From Paenibacillus amylolyticus (GTDB lineage: Bacteria > Bacillota > Bacilli > Paenibacillales > Paenibacillaceae): 64,000 bases of DNA. Location of the stretch: positions 216,643 to 280,642 of the forward strand of contig NZ_RIAS01000010.1 in the NCBI RefSeq assembly GCF_003719335.1, written 5' to 3'. Made by a program: the position numbers and the translations under genes. The notes below the pieces were generated by a model. The model was not told where the DNA came from. It did no database searches and saw only the letters and a list, made by a program, of their open reading frames with translations. This document shows, in pieces, positions 42,765-52,594 of the stretch (position 1 is the first letter of the stretch; the number at the start of each line of letters is the position of its first letter).

Positions 42765-44174
42765 ATGCAATTTTCGAAAATGTTCGTACTCAATATGGGG
42801 ATGCTTATTACGATTGCTTATCTTGCAAGTGTTTTCTATAAATATATCGTTATACGCACCTCTTCCCAAGTGAAACAGGTCTGTTCCGTGCTAGTGCTTA
42901 TATTTGCAGGCTGGATCAGCACGGTGTTTGGATTTCAGTTGAATGATGAAGTTGTGTTTGATCTTCGTTATGTACCTCTAATTGTTGCTGTTCTGTCGTA
43001 CAGGCAACCCTATAGTGTCATAATTATAGGTGTGGGAATCGGTCTGTCTAGGCTGACCTTTGGTATTTCCGATGCAACCGTCGCCGCGGTTATTAATATG
43101 TCTCTTCTTGGATTACTCTGTGCGGGCCTCAATATTTGGATGCGGCGCAGCAACTACAGGCTGATTGTCAAAGGCATCATCGTTACAGTGATTGTTAATG
43201 TTGTTAACAGTGTGAACATCGCCTTAGTAGGTGTCATTCCTACCGCATATTTCTTCTCACACATTATGCCTTATACGCTTCCTAGTGGAATCTTGCTTAG
43301 TCTTATATTTGCGTTCATCTTACGGGATTTTCAGAATGAACAAAATCGGATTCTCTTGATCCAGAGTACGAATCGGCTTTTATCTGTGCAGAAAGAGGAG
43401 TTGCAGAAAGCGCAAATTGTACTGGAGGAGAGAGCCAACCAATTGACGATTGCCTCACAGTACAAGTCCGAGTTTCTGGCGAATATGTCGCATGAACTGC
43501 GCACACCACTGAACAGTGTGATTAATTTTGCCCAGATGATTAGCGAGAATGCGGATACGATGGACCAGGAGGAAATTGTACGTTTTGCAGACATGATTGA
43601 TCAGTCTGGACAAGAGCTTCTGAGACTGATTAACGATATTCTGGATTTGTCTAAAGTCGAAGCTGGCCGACTGGATATTGTACTTGAAGATATCAGCCTG
43701 AGCCAACTGATTGAAGATGCTATGAATCATTTTGGGCTCGTTGCTGACAAAAAAGGAATTGAACTGGTGCTGGAGAAACAAAAAGGACTGCCAGATACAA
43801 TCTGGTCTGATCCACAGCGCGTGCAGCAGATTTTGCGGAATTTAATGTCCAATGCCATCAAATTTACGCCGAAAGGGAAGGTTACTCTAACCGTGAGTAC
43901 CCAACAGACTAAACAGGCAGATATGGTTAGTCAGTGGCTTGTTTTTTCGGTTCAGGATACAGGGATCGGCATTCCGGAGGACAAGCATCATTCCATATTT
44001 GAAGCATTTCAGCAGGCTGATGGTTCGATTAGCCGTAAATTTGGGGGAACCGGACTTGGCCTCTCGATCAGCAGAGATCTGGCGAGATTGCTGGGTGGAT
44101 CCATCAAACTCGAGAGTGCTGCGGGCAAGGGAAGTATCTTCCATCTGTGGCTTCCACTCACCGTGAAAAAATGA
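42765..44174 (+). CDS. Sensor histidine kinase with 5TM-LYT-type sensor
   Basis: A 469-residue kinase. ATG 42765 has AGGAG 7 bases upstream. Five or six membrane helices (residues about 5-185) resemble the 5TMR-LYT sensor, followed by a coiled-coil linker. The HisKA box is FLANMSHELRTPLNSVINF near residue 240, with the phospho-acceptor His. The ATPase domain shows the N box LRNLMSNAIKFTP, the G1 box VQDTGIGIPED and the G2 box GGTGLGLSISRDL. No response regulator gene is adjacent, so it is an orphan kinase here. LytS-type sensors often respond to cell-wall or membrane state; the signal is unknown. Confidence 0.9.
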   Translation: MQFSKMFVLNMGMLITIAYLASVFYKYIVIRTSSQVKQVCSVLVLIFAGWISTVFGFQLNDEVVFDLRYVPLIVAVLSYRQPYSVIIIGVGIGLSRLTFGISDATVAAVINMSLLGLLCAGLNIWMRRSNYRLIVKGIIVTVIVNVVNSVNIALVGVIPTAYFFSHIMPYTLPSGILLSLIFAFILRDFQNEQNRILLIQSTNRLLSVQKEELQKAQIVLEERANQLTIASQYKSEFLANMSHELRTPLNSVINFAQMISENADTMDQEEIVRFADMIDQSGQELLRLINDILDLSKVEAGRLDIVLEDISLSQLIEDAMNHFGLVADKKGIELVLEKQKGLPDTIWSDPQRVQQILRNLMSNAIKFTPKGKVTLTVSTQQTKQADMVSQWLVFSVQDTGIGIPEDKHHSIFEAFQQADGSISRKFGGTGLGLSISRDLARLLGGSIKLESAAGKGSIFHLWLPLTVKK

Positions 44175-44280
44175 GTTGACAACCTCTGTGCCGTGAGTAG
44201 AATTTGGGGTGACAACTAGTATCGGCCGGCAAAGCTTTACCCGGTCTAAGGAGTGTATCCCCATTCAGAAGACGGTCAAG

Positions 44281-45546
44281 ATGAACCCCTCTTCGTTCAT
44301 AGGCAAGCCACGGCGCAAGGGTTCGACACAACGCACGAATTTATCAATTGCAACATGGGAAGGCGTACCGGCAATTATTTTGCAAACGTTGCTGGGTGGT
44401 CCATTTCTAACCGGATTTTTGCTGTATCTTGGGGCCGGGTCGAGACATATTGGCTTTGTGCTCGCGATTACCACGTTTGTAAACATTGCGCAGATCGGCG
44501 CGGCATACTGGATGCAACGTATTCGGAGCCGTAAGCGCGCGCTTTTGCTGTTCGTTGGAGGTCACCGTATTTTGTGGAGTGCAACAGGATTAATTCCGTT
44601 CATTTTCCCTAAGGAATGGTGGGTCAGTGTTTTTATTGGCTTGTATACGATTGCATTCATATGTAATACCATCGGTGGTATGATCTGGACATCCTTGATT
44701 GGGGATATCGTACCTGCCAAGGTAAGAGGACGTTATTTCGGGATACGAAATACGATTCTGAATGCACTTGGAAGCGTTTGTTTATTTGGCGGCGGAATTT
44801 TGCTGGATCGTTATCCGGGAGAGACTGGTTTTCTGATTTTGTTTATTCCCGTATGGATCTGTGCCATCGCCAATACGGTTATTTATTTCTTCTATCCGGA
44901 TCTGCCCTTTGAACGGTCGACCGAAAAGTCGTTCTCACGGATGTTCATCAAACCGTTTCAGGATCGGGTTTTCCTGAAAGCGACCATTTTTCTGGCGGCA
45001 TGGCTGTTGATCCAGACATTAATTGTTCCTCTCTATTCTTACGTTATGCTGGATCTGTTAAATGTCAGCTATCAGATGGTCTCTCTGATCACGGTTGTGC
45101 AGACGCTGGTGATGATGGGAGGATTCTATATTTGGGGCAACCTGAATGCCAGATACAGTAACAAAACGCTATTGTTCTGGACGTTGCCTGTCATCGCCTT
45201 GTCCTGCCTGTCGTGGGGATTGATGTCCTTTGCCCCGGTATTGGTTGCGTTGTTCCTGTCCCACATCTTTCTCGGGATTGGCGTTGGCGGTTTCAACCAG
45301 CTCGCGTTTAATTTTACGATTGGCGATACACCGAAAAGTGAAAGACCGATGTTTATAGCCGTTTATTCAGCTCTGACTGGCGTAACGTCGTTTATTGGCC
45401 CGCTGATTGGCGGCTGGCTGTACGAGAAGATGGAAACTCTCTCGGAAGCGATGGTTTGGATATCCACCTACGGATTCCAAGTGATGGTTGGTACAGTGAT
45501 GCTGCTGCTTACGTTTACTTTGGGACGTCGGGTTCTTTTAAAATAG
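44281..45546 (+). CDS. MFS transporter
   Basis: A 421-residue major facilitator protein with about 12 hydrophobic segments. The start is uncertain. ATG 44281 is the first normal start, but AAGGAG at 44248-44253 is placed 9 bases ahead of an ATT codon (44263) in the same frame, and a GTG lies at 44209 without a good site. Features include WEGVPAIILQTLLGGPFLTGFLLYLGA in the first helix region, IGDIVPAKVRGRYFGIRNTILNALGS near the loop after helix 4, and SHIFLGIGVGGFNQLAFNFTIGDTP in helix 10. It resembles the group of MFS proteins with broad or unknown substrates in Bacillales. Confidence 0.8.
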   Translation: MNPSSFIGKPRRKGSTQRTNLSIATWEGVPAIILQTLLGGPFLTGFLLYLGAGSRHIGFVLAITTFVNIAQIGAAYWMQRIRSRKRALLLFVGGHRILWSATGLIPFIFPKEWWVSVFIGLYTIAFICNTIGGMIWTSLIGDIVPAKVRGRYFGIRNTILNALGSVCLFGGGILLDRYPGETGFLILFIPVWICAIANTVIYFFYPDLPFERSTEKSFSRMFIKPFQDRVFLKATIFLAAWLLIQTLIVPLYSYVMLDLLNVSYQMVSLITVVQTLVMMGGFYIWGNLNARYSNKTLLFWTLPVIALSCLSWGLMSFAPVLVALFLSHIFLGIGVGGFNQLAFNFTIGDTPKSERPMFIAVYSALTGVTSFIGPLIGGWLYEKMETLSEAMVWISTYGFQVMVGTVMLLLTFTLGRRVLLK

Positions 45547-45621
45547 AAACAGAAAAGCGGATCACGATACTCATCAATAGGATACTCAGCTATATATGAT
45601 TAGATTGGGGTGGTTGAAGAG

Positions 45622-46302
45622 ATGCATCATCCTGAACGCAAAGCGATGGTGATCGGGGCTACCGGACTTGTGGGTGGGCTTTTGGTTCACAGTCTGCTGG
45701 GGCACCCTGCATACAGTGAGGTTCGCATTCTGGTCAGGCGCAGACTTGATCTGGAACATCCCGGGCTGAAGCAATACGTTGTGGACTTCGAACAGCTTGA
45801 AGGTCAGGGGCACTTGTTTGCAGGGATCGACGATCTGTATTGCTGTCTGGGCACAACGATTAAAAAAGCAGGCAGCCAAGATCAATTCCGTGAAGTGGAT
45901 TACCACTATCCGGTTCGTGCAGCGACGCTGGCAAAGCAGCATGGTGTGGAGCAGATGCTAGTGATTTCCTCCATGGGAGCGAGTGCGGATTCGCGTGTGT
46001 TTTATAGTCGGACCAAAGGTGAGATGGAGGATGCACTTTCGAGTATCGGGTTCCGTGCGTTACACATTTTCCGTCCATCCCTTATTCTGGGGGATCGCGG
46101 GGAGAAACGTCCGGGTGAACAATTCGCTGCGCATGTTATGACTTTTCTGGACCGCTGGATGAAAGGCCGTTTAGACAAATACCGGGCCATTCAAGCGTCA
46201 ACGATCGCTCAAGCCATGAGAAACGTCGCTATGGTGCAGACAAAGGGCAATCATGTTTATCCCAATGAAGTGATTCATGTGCTTGGGGTGCAGGACGCTT
46301 GA
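45622..46302 (+). CDS. NAD(P)H-binding oxidoreductase (HTATIP2/YbjT-like)
   Basis: A 226-residue atypical SDR. The cofactor loop is VIGATGLVGGLLVHSLL near residue 10. DDLYCCLGTTIKKAGSQDQFREVDY and MLVISSMGASADSRVFYSRTKGEMEDAL are characteristic of the HTATIP2-like subgroup, and YSRTKGE carries a Tyr-x-x-x-Lys pair. IFRPSLILGDRGEKRPGE follows. GGGGTGG lies 8 bases before ATG 45622; a GTG at 45610 is an alternative. Substrate unknown. Confidence 0.8.
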   Translation: MHHPERKAMVIGATGLVGGLLVHSLLGHPAYSEVRILVRRRLDLEHPGLKQYVVDFEQLEGQGHLFAGIDDLYCCLGTTIKKAGSQDQFREVDYHYPVRAATLAKQHGVEQMLVISSMGASADSRVFYSRTKGEMEDALSSIGFRALHIFRPSLILGDRGEKRPGEQFAAHVMTFLDRWMKGRLDKYRAIQASTIAQAMRNVAMVQTKGNHVYPNEVIHVLGVQDA

Positions 46303-46432
46303 GACTTGCAAGGGCGCAGGCAATAAGCGTTTCTTGTCAGAACGGGTGCATGGTATAATAGGTTTTAAAAATAAAAGCATGCCTTGTCTCCATGTCGTGG
46401 CAGGGCAGCGAACGCAAAGGAGTACCTGTCGA

Positions 46433-46807
46433 ATGAAAAAAGCAATCTCGACCGAGCAGGCGCCGGGCGCTATTGGTCCATACAGTCAGGCAGTAGATGC
46501 AGGGGATTTTATCTATACATCTGGTCAGCTTGGTCTGAATCCGCAAACCGGTGAATTTGGTGCAGATGTACAGGAACAGACTCGCCTGTCTCTCAGTAAT
46601 GTTAAAGCGATTCTGGAAGCAGCAGGTACAAGCATGGATAAAGTTGTGAAAACAACCGTATTCCTGAAGGATATGAATGACTTCGTTCCTGTCAATGAAG
46701 TATATAGCAGCTTCTTTACGCAGCCTTATCCTGCACGTAGTGCTGTGGAAGTTGCGCGTTTGCCGAAAGATGCACTGGTGGAGATTGAAGTGATCGCGCT
46801 GAAATAG
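46433..46807 (+). CDS. ridA: RidA-family enamine/imine deaminase
   Basis: A 124-residue trimeric enzyme that hydrolyses reactive 2-aminoacrylate formed by PLP enzymes. The sequence is canonical: APGAIGPYSQAVDAGDFIYTSGQLG, then GTSMDKVVKTTVFLKDMNDF, and PARSAVEVARLPKDALVEIEVIA, with the active-site arginine in PARSAVEV. ATG 46433 has AAAGGAG 10 bases upstream. A bidirectional terminator follows at 46868. Confidence 0.95.
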   Translation: MKKAISTEQAPGAIGPYSQAVDAGDFIYTSGQLGLNPQTGEFGADVQEQTRLSLSNVKAILEAAGTSMDKVVKTTVFLKDMNDFVPVNEVYSSFFTQPYPARSAVEVARLPKDALVEIEVIALK

Positions 46808-46867
46808 GATGATATTTCAGCCTTGCCACAGGATGAGCGATCGAATCCTGTGGCGTATACAATTACA

Positions 46868-46911
46868 GCAAAAAGCCGATTAAGGTCGTTTGACCGAAAT
46901 CGGCTTTTTGC
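46868..46911 (+). terminator. Bidirectional terminator between ridA and the TspO-like gene
   Basis: A 14-base stem, GCAAAAAGCCGATT / AATCGGCTTTTTGC, encloses an inner GGTC/GACC hairpin. It serves both convergent genes. Confidence 0.85.
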
Positions 46912-46942
46912 TTGCGGTTTATTTTATAATAGAAAAGGGTGC

Positions 46943-47701
46943 TCAATCGCGGTCTTGATTGCGTGCAAGGAACAGCCACACGGCGTAAATCGCCAGAACG
47001 ATGGCAATGATAATCCCCGTATAGTAGACAGAAATGACATCCTTTTGTTTGAGAGCGATAGCAATGTATGCCCAAGTGAATACGAGTGGGTACACACTGT
47101 CACGGTAACGGAAGCTGACAAGCACGGCCAGAACCATACCGACGATCAGCATGATAATCGTCCACGCCGTTTCACTGATGCCGAATCCATCCCATCCGAT
47201 TTTGTACAAATAAACGGCTGTGTTAACGATGGTTGCTACGCTAACCCATCCGAGATAGATGCTGAACGGCAGTTTGACTAGCCAGATTTCAGCCGTTGTT
47301 GGCATGCTGATCGCACGTGTTTTGACGTATAGCATAATCAGAGTAAGCAGCAGCAATACGATAATCAGCAGCGCGAGTCCGGTCTTTAGATTTTGAAAAG
47401 CGAAAATCCATGCGACATTAAAGGCGCAGCTGGCGAGAAACCAGTATCCTAGACGGGTAATCGAGTTGTTTTTCCAGGACGCGGGGGTGAACTGATAGAT
47501 GATAAATCCGGCGAGAAGGAGGTAGATCAGACCCCATATCGCAAAGGCATAACCCGAAGGGGTCAGCAGTACAGGGTACATATCCGAAACTTCCTTGTTG
47601 GTCTTGCCGCCAATGGGCAGAGCATTGGAGAGATAATTTACAATAATAACAGCAATAAAACCGAGGGCGTTTAACCACTTATACGGATTGTTACGGGACA
47701 T
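46943..47701 (-). CDS. TspO/MBR-related tryptophan-rich membrane protein
   Basis: A 252-residue integral membrane protein with seven or more helices. ATG 47701 is chosen because AAGGAGG lies upstream. The block LLTPSGYAFAIWGLIYLLLAGF and CAFNVAWIFAFQNL match TspO/MBR-type sequences, although the protein is longer than the classical five-helix TspO of about 160 residues. Members bind porphyrins or act in stress sensing. For this longer Bacillales subgroup no function is known to me. Confidence 0.75.
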   Translation of the reverse strand: MSRNNPYKWLNALGFIAVIIVNYLSNALPIGGKTNKEVSDMYPVLLTPSGYAFAIWGLIYLLLAGFIIYQFTPASWKNNSITRLGYWFLASCAFNVAWIFAFQNLKTGLALLIIVLLLLTLIMLYVKTRAISMPTTAEIWLVKLPFSIYLGWVSVATIVNTAVYLYKIGWDGFGISETAWTIIMLIVGMVLAVLVSFRYRDSVYPLVFTWAYIAIALKQKDVISVYYTGIIIAIVLAIYAVWLFLARNQDRD

Positions 47702-47930
47702 GACGTTTCCTCCTTGGTTTAACAAATGTAATGAACCGTGGGTCAGTCTACAATGAATATACCCACTAAAGACTCGTTTTAATAACATGTGTACTAAATT
47801 TGAGAACGTACATCTTCCGAAAACCTCGCTCGGTCAAGCTTATTGGAACGGAGTTGCACTCTTCCCAATGTACGCAGATGCAGGTGTGAATATGTCCTTA
47901 TGAGTTTTTTCAGGCAATAGGGGGAGAGAG

Positions 47931-48896
47931 ATGATAATAAGAGAAACAATGGAGAGACAACAGACCTGGTTCTATGTGATGGCTCTATGTGCAGGTGCAT
48001 GGATTGGGCTAGCCGCTCCAGCTTGGGGGAGTCTACTTCATAATGCGGTGTCACCGGTTCTTGCTGTGCTCCTCTACAGCATGTTTGTGCAGATTCCGTT
48101 TACAGAGCTTCGGGCATCCTGGTCCAATCTGCATTTTATGGCTGCGCTGCTCATCGCGAATTTTATCGCTGTTCCTATTGTGGTTTGGCTGCTTACGCTT
48201 GTTTTTCCGCAATCGTCTGGTGTGTTGATGGGAGTCTATCTAGTCTTGTTAACCCCCTGTATCGATTATGTCATCGTGTTTACACAGCTGGGACGGGGGA
48301 ACGAGAAGCTGATGCTGGCAGCAACTCCACTGTTGTTTGTAGTACAGATAATTTTGCTTCCAGGGTATCTTTGGTTATTCATGGGCAGTGATGCAGCCGC
48401 AGTAATGAGGGCAGGGCCATTTGTAGAGGCTTTCTTGCTACTAATTGTGGTTCCGTTGTTGCTCGCATTGATGACACAAATATTAGCCAACAAAGGCGGA
48501 AGTGCGCAGCGGTTGCTTCATGTTACGGCATGGTTTCCGGTTCCAATGATGGCAATCGCGTTGGTCGTCGTTGTAGCTTCCCAGATTGGCAAGGTCTACA
48601 ATGATCTGAACAGTATTGTGGATGTCATTCCGATCTACGCTGCGTTCCTTATCATTATGCCCTGGATATCGAGAATTATTGCGAAACTTTTCCAACTCGA
48701 TACGGGTGCTGGCCGAGCTATAGTCTTTAGTGCTTCAACCCGAAATTCGCTGGTTGTTTTGCCATTGGCATTGTCGCTCTCACCAGAGTGGGCAACCATT
48801 GCGGCCGCGGTAATTGTCACGCAGACGATGGTGGAGCTTGCAGGAGAGCTAATCTATATCCGCCTTGTACCGCTTGTGATTTTGCGAGATCGGTAA
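47931..48896 (+). CDS. ACR3/BASS-type transporter
   Basis: A 321-residue transporter of the bile acid/arsenite superfamily with about ten hydrophobic helices. LLTPCIDYVIVFTQLGRG holds the cysteine that is conserved and essential in ACR3 arsenite exporters. SASTRNSLVVLPLALSL and QTMVELAGELIYIRLVP correspond to the second conserved region with the functional glutamate. GGGGGAGAGAG precedes the ATG. No arsR or arsC gene lies nearby, so arsenite as substrate is a family-based guess. Confidence 0.78.
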   Translation: MIIRETMERQQTWFYVMALCAGAWIGLAAPAWGSLLHNAVSPVLAVLLYSMFVQIPFTELRASWSNLHFMAALLIANFIAVPIVVWLLTLVFPQSSGVLMGVYLVLLTPCIDYVIVFTQLGRGNEKLMLAATPLLFVVQIILLPGYLWLFMGSDAAAVMRAGPFVEAFLLLIVVPLLLALMTQILANKGGSAQRLLHVTAWFPVPMMAIALVVVVASQIGKVYNDLNSIVDVIPIYAAFLIIMPWISRIIAKLFQLDTGAGRAIVFSASTRNSLVVLPLALSLSPEWATIAAAVIVTQTMVELAGELIYIRLVPLVILRDR

Positions 48897-48919
48897 GAGG
48901 CTGTGTAAACGTAAGGCAT

Positions 48920-48960
48920 AAAGAGGACTTCCGACAGCATGTGTCGAGAAGTCCTCTTTT
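48920..48960 (+). terminator. Rho-independent terminator
   Basis: AAAGAGGACTT / AAGTCCTCTTTT with an inner CGACA/TGTCG stem lies between the transporter and the convergent yesN-type gene. Confidence 0.85.
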
Positions 48961-48978
48961 GGAATCGAAACAGGTTTG

Positions 48979-50607
48979 TTATGAACCTCTTTGTAGGATG
49001 GTTTTACGATATTCCGCAGGGGTCATTCCCTCTATTTTTTTAAATACTTTGCTGAAATACTTTTCATCCTGAAAACCGACCATTTCCGAGACTTTGGCAA
49101 CTCGCAGGGAAGGGTTTTGGAGCAGGAGTTTGGCATTGTTAATCCGCAGCTTGCCGAGATATTCTGACCAGTTCAATCCGAACTGTTGTTTGAATTTACG
49201 AGAAATGTACTCCCTGCTCAGATAAAAGCGTGCAGCAATCTGTTGCAATGACAAGTCCTCCTGATAATGAGTTTCCATGTAGCGAGCGATTTCACGCATA
49301 GGATCAGGATCGGCGTGACGCTGAGCTGTGAGTGCTTTTCCGGCTGCAAGCAATCGTTGCTCTAGCAGGGAACGAAGAAGCGGGAACGAAAGCAGACCTT
49401 CAGGATCGAAAGGCAATTCGGCAAAAGGAGGAAATTGATCTTCGGCACTTTCTTCCTCCGGGGAGAACTGACCTTCGGCATCATCCAGCCAACGGCTCAG
49501 CATCCATTCCAGCTCTTGCATCCATTGTTGCAGCTGCTCTGCACCGATCACCTCTAGCTTGGTAAACGGCTCAAGCCACTCTGTGACGGTATCGGTTACA
49601 CTGGCAGCATGACAACTTAAGGCTGCTATGCGCATAGGCTCTTCAAAAGCAGTCAAACGTTGGCCCTTATTCCTGCTCGAAGATTCAAGGGTAGAGTGAA
49701 TACGCCGCCGCGTACCAATGGTGTTGCGCCTCCACAATTTGGAGCTGGCATCCAAATAGGCTCCCGAAATACCGGCAGGGTAGTTTTCACAGGTAGATAC
49801 CCCAAAATGAAGCCTGCGCTGAATCGTCTGTTCCAATCCATCGTTAATGCTATCCAGGATGCGTGTCAGTGAGGACAGTGCTCCCCAGTGAAACAGTACA
49901 ATTTCATCCGGCTGGTTGAGCTGACGAAATGTAACCCCTTCTGTCGGTGTACGCATCATCTCCGCACAGATGTTGAGCACGGAGAATACGAGCAGATCTG
50001 GCTGACTGCGATATTTAGCTAAACAATCCGCATCCAGATGAGACAGACTGGTGACGGCTACACAGCACATCGGAATGAGGCAGGGGAGATTCAATTCTTC
50101 CTGTAATCGCTGAATATGTGCGGAAGTGTTACCTCTGCCAATGGCCAGCTCGGTGAGCAAGCGATCCTGATAATGCGGGCGCATGCGATTAACCACGATG
50201 GATTGTTTGGTGGACTCTGCGCGTAGGGTATGCTCCTCTTCCCAAGATTTCACTGCCTTCATCAAAGAGGCATTCAGTTCGTCTGCTTCGACGGGTTTTA
50301 GTAAGTAGTCCATGCCGCCATGCCTTATTGCATGTCTCACCAGTTCAAAATCGTCGTATCCGCTAATGACAATGACTTTACAATGTGGGGCATGTGCTGA
50401 AATCCATTCAAGTAGTGCCATTCCATCCTTGCCGGGCATGCGCATATCGCTCAGTATAATCTCAGGTTGATGCGCTGTGATTGCCTCGATCGCTTCATTT
50501 CCGTCTGCTGCTTCGAGCAATATGTCGATCCCCAGGTCATCCCAATGACCAAGGAGCTGGATGGCATGGCGGACATGCTGTTCATCATCAACAAGCAGTG
50601 CTTTCAT
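48979..50607 (-). CDS. YesN-type response regulator (REC plus AraC domain)
   Basis: A 542-residue response regulator. The receiver domain is at residues 1-120: LLVDDEQ, phospho-acceptor Asp in IILSDMRMPGKDG near 52, VISGYDDFELVRHAI, and the lysine in LLKPVEADEL. A poorly conserved middle part follows. The C-terminal AraC domain is at about 440-540 with two helix-turn-helix units (LSLQQIAARFYLSREYISRKF and VAKVSEMVGFQDEKYFSKVF). ATG 50607 follows GGGAGAG with better spacing than GTG 50616. It is co-transcribed after the yesM-type kinase, divergent from a sugar ABC importer that it most likely controls. Confidence 0.9.
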   Translation of the reverse strand: MKALLVDDEQHVRHAIQLLGHWDDLGIDILLEAADGNEAIEAITAHQPEIILSDMRMPGKDGMALLEWISAHAPHCKVIVISGYDDFELVRHAIRHGGMDYLLKPVEADELNASLMKAVKSWEEEHTLRAESTKQSIVVNRMRPHYQDRLLTELAIGRGNTSAHIQRLQEELNLPCLIPMCCVAVTSLSHLDADCLAKYRSQPDLLVFSVLNICAEMMRTPTEGVTFRQLNQPDEIVLFHWGALSSLTRILDSINDGLEQTIQRRLHFGVSTCENYPAGISGAYLDASSKLWRRNTIGTRRRIHSTLESSSRNKGQRLTAFEEPMRIAALSCHAASVTDTVTEWLEPFTKLEVIGAEQLQQWMQELEWMLSRWLDDAEGQFSPEEESAEDQFPPFAELPFDPEGLLSFPLLRSLLEQRLLAAGKALTAQRHADPDPMREIARYMETHYQEDLSLQQIAARFYLSREYISRKFKQQFGLNWSEYLGKLRINNAKLLLQNPSLRVAKVSEMVGFQDEKYFSKVFKKIEGMTPAEYRKTILQRGS

Positions 50608-50612
50608 GTTGT

Positions 50613-52451
50613 TCACTCTCCCGCGTATAGTTTGACTTGAAGTTTTACACCGCCTGCTTCTAAATTATCGATTTCGATCCTGGCAGGCATGCCGGGATGA
50701 GCGTTGAGTGCAAGTCTGCGTACCACATTGCGAATGCCGATGGATTCGGACATGGCAGAATCCGGAGAGGACATTGCAGATTCTGTCTCTTGGGGTTGCA
50801 GCCATTCGCGTATTTCAATCAGTTTATCTTCAGGAATAACTGGACCGTTGTTAATCAGTTCAATCTCTATCCAGTGCTCGTCAACCCGGCGGCTAGTGAT
50901 GGAGATATATCCTTTTCCTGGCTGTACATCGGCTCCGTGTTTGAAATAGTTTTCAATTAATGGCTGCAATGTCATGCGAGGCATCTGAACAGATAATGTA
51001 TCCTCTGCAAAATCCATGTGTACCTCCAGTCGTTCACCAAAACGTTCCTGCTGCAGCTCCAGATACAGCCGAGCATGCTCTGCTTCCTCGCGGAGGGTTA
51101 CACGGGTCTGATCCCGCATGCTGTAGCGCAGCATTTTGGACAGGGAAGAAAGTAAGGTATACGCTCTTTTCCCTTGCTGTTGTAACGCCAGAGTCCCAAT
51201 GGATTGTAAAGTGTTATATAGAAAATGCGGGTGAATCTGTGCTTGCAATGCTTTGAGCTGATTCGTTTTATTCGCAAGTTCCAGCTGGTACTCTCGCAAG
51301 ATCAAGTTATTCACAGTATCCATCATATCCCGGAAATGTCTCGCAAGCACCCCGAATTCATCCCGGCTCGACAGACGGATATCTACATGCAGGCGGCCTG
51401 CCTGAATCTGATTCATGTATCGCATGAGCTGCCTGAGCGGACCTGTAATACGTATGGAAATGAATAGCGTTGCCACGATTACAAGGAGTAACGCAGCAAT
51501 GGCAATCATCGCATTGTTCCAAGTTAGCGCTGTAGCTCTTGCATATAACGTTTCATTCGGAATTTCTTTCACAATGGTCCAATCCGCATAGTTGCTTCCG
51601 AGCTGCTGATATACATACATGGAATGATCTTGTTCAAAATGACCAGCAGCATTCCGTGCCGAACCGGCAAGGGTTCGTCCATCTTCAAGCACACTTCCTG
51701 CCACTTGCTGCAGATGGCCAGCCTCATTGGCCGCTTGTACCTCGGTTCGTCCTTGATAAACAATCCGGTTCTGCCCATCGACCACATAGATCTGCTCTTT
51801 AGCTGGATCATACAGTCTGCTGCAGATTGCGGCAATACTGTTCATGTTAAGATCAATGGCTAGAACGCCCAGCCGTTCAGGAGATGGGATATCCCGAATG
51901 ATCCGATGCAGGGTAATCACGGTTCTTGGTGAATCGTCAGGAGAGGCCGCCTTGAAACCATAGGTATGACTCATATGTGCAGATTCTACCCAGATATCCG
52001 ATCCTCCGTCCCCCGTTTTACCATGCAGTGAATCGGAATAAGCTTGCTTGCGTTCCTCGCGTTTTGGGAAAGGATTGGTAATCAAGGTGGATTGGTTGGA
52101 TACAAAAGAATGCAGATAGAGCTGGAATACATCCGGTACAGCGGCTCTGATCGTTTGCAACGTTGTGTATACCTCAGCAACAGCCCGATAATCCCCCGGC
52201 AATTTAGCCAGATTCCGCAGGAAATTGGGATCATTGTATACGGCGAGCGAGGCCCGTGCTACGTTATCGACGTAATTGTTGAGATTGGTTGAAGCCTGAT
52301 AAATAAGACGTTTATTCTCTTCCAGTGCTTGTTCTCGCAGGGCTGTCTTGGTCTGAATAAAGGTCATGCTGATCGAAGCCAGCAGTGGAATCGTCGTTGC
52401 GATTAGCATAAAGGCGATGAGCTTGGTGCGGATACTGTAATATTTGGACAT
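50613..52451 (-). CDS. YesM-type sensor histidine kinase
   Basis: A 612-residue kinase. A membrane helix lies at about 10-32, an extracytoplasmic Cache-like sensor at about 35-310, and a second membrane helix at about 315-337. HAMP follows (ITGPLRQLMRYMNQIQAGRLHVDIRL), then the His_kinase box QAQIHPHFLYNTLQSIGTLAL near 410 with the phospho-acceptor His. The HATPase domain has LQPLIENYFKHGAD and SIGIRNVVRRL. It probably senses a carbohydrate, perhaps through the binding lipoprotein at 54766, and phosphorylates the YesN-type partner. Ligand unknown. Confidence 0.9.
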   Translation of the reverse strand: MSKYYSIRTKLIAFMLIATTIPLLASISMTFIQTKTALREQALEENKRLIYQASTNLNNYVDNVARASLAVYNDPNFLRNLAKLPGDYRAVAEVYTTLQTIRAAVPDVFQLYLHSFVSNQSTLITNPFPKREERKQAYSDSLHGKTGDGGSDIWVESAHMSHTYGFKAASPDDSPRTVITLHRIIRDIPSPERLGVLAIDLNMNSIAAICSRLYDPAKEQIYVVDGQNRIVYQGRTEVQAANEAGHLQQVAGSVLEDGRTLAGSARNAAGHFEQDHSMYVYQQLGSNYADWTIVKEIPNETLYARATALTWNNAMIAIAALLLVIVATLFISIRITGPLRQLMRYMNQIQAGRLHVDIRLSSRDEFGVLARHFRDMMDTVNNLILREYQLELANKTNQLKALQAQIHPHFLYNTLQSIGTLALQQQGKRAYTLLSSLSKMLRYSMRDQTRVTLREEAEHARLYLELQQERFGERLEVHMDFAEDTLSVQMPRMTLQPLIENYFKHGADVQPGKGYISITSRRVDEHWIEIELINNGPVIPEDKLIEIREWLQPQETESAMSSPDSAMSESIGIRNVVRRLALNAHPGMPARIEIDNLEAGGVKLQVKLYAGE

Positions 52452-52594
52452 CAGTACACCCCTTCTGGTGACTCGTCAAGAGAGGACAATATTTTACACC
52501 CAACTGTTCACGAGTGTCGGTGTTTCCCTTCACGATTTTGGAGTTTAATAGAATAAGAGACCAATATCATCCATCTATAGAAGGGGAGAACGAT

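Noticed and set aside
42528..42869. Long N-terminal extension of the PAP2-like protein
   Set aside because: The frame is open but overlaps the divergent kinase gene. A strong ribosome site supports GTG 42527 instead.
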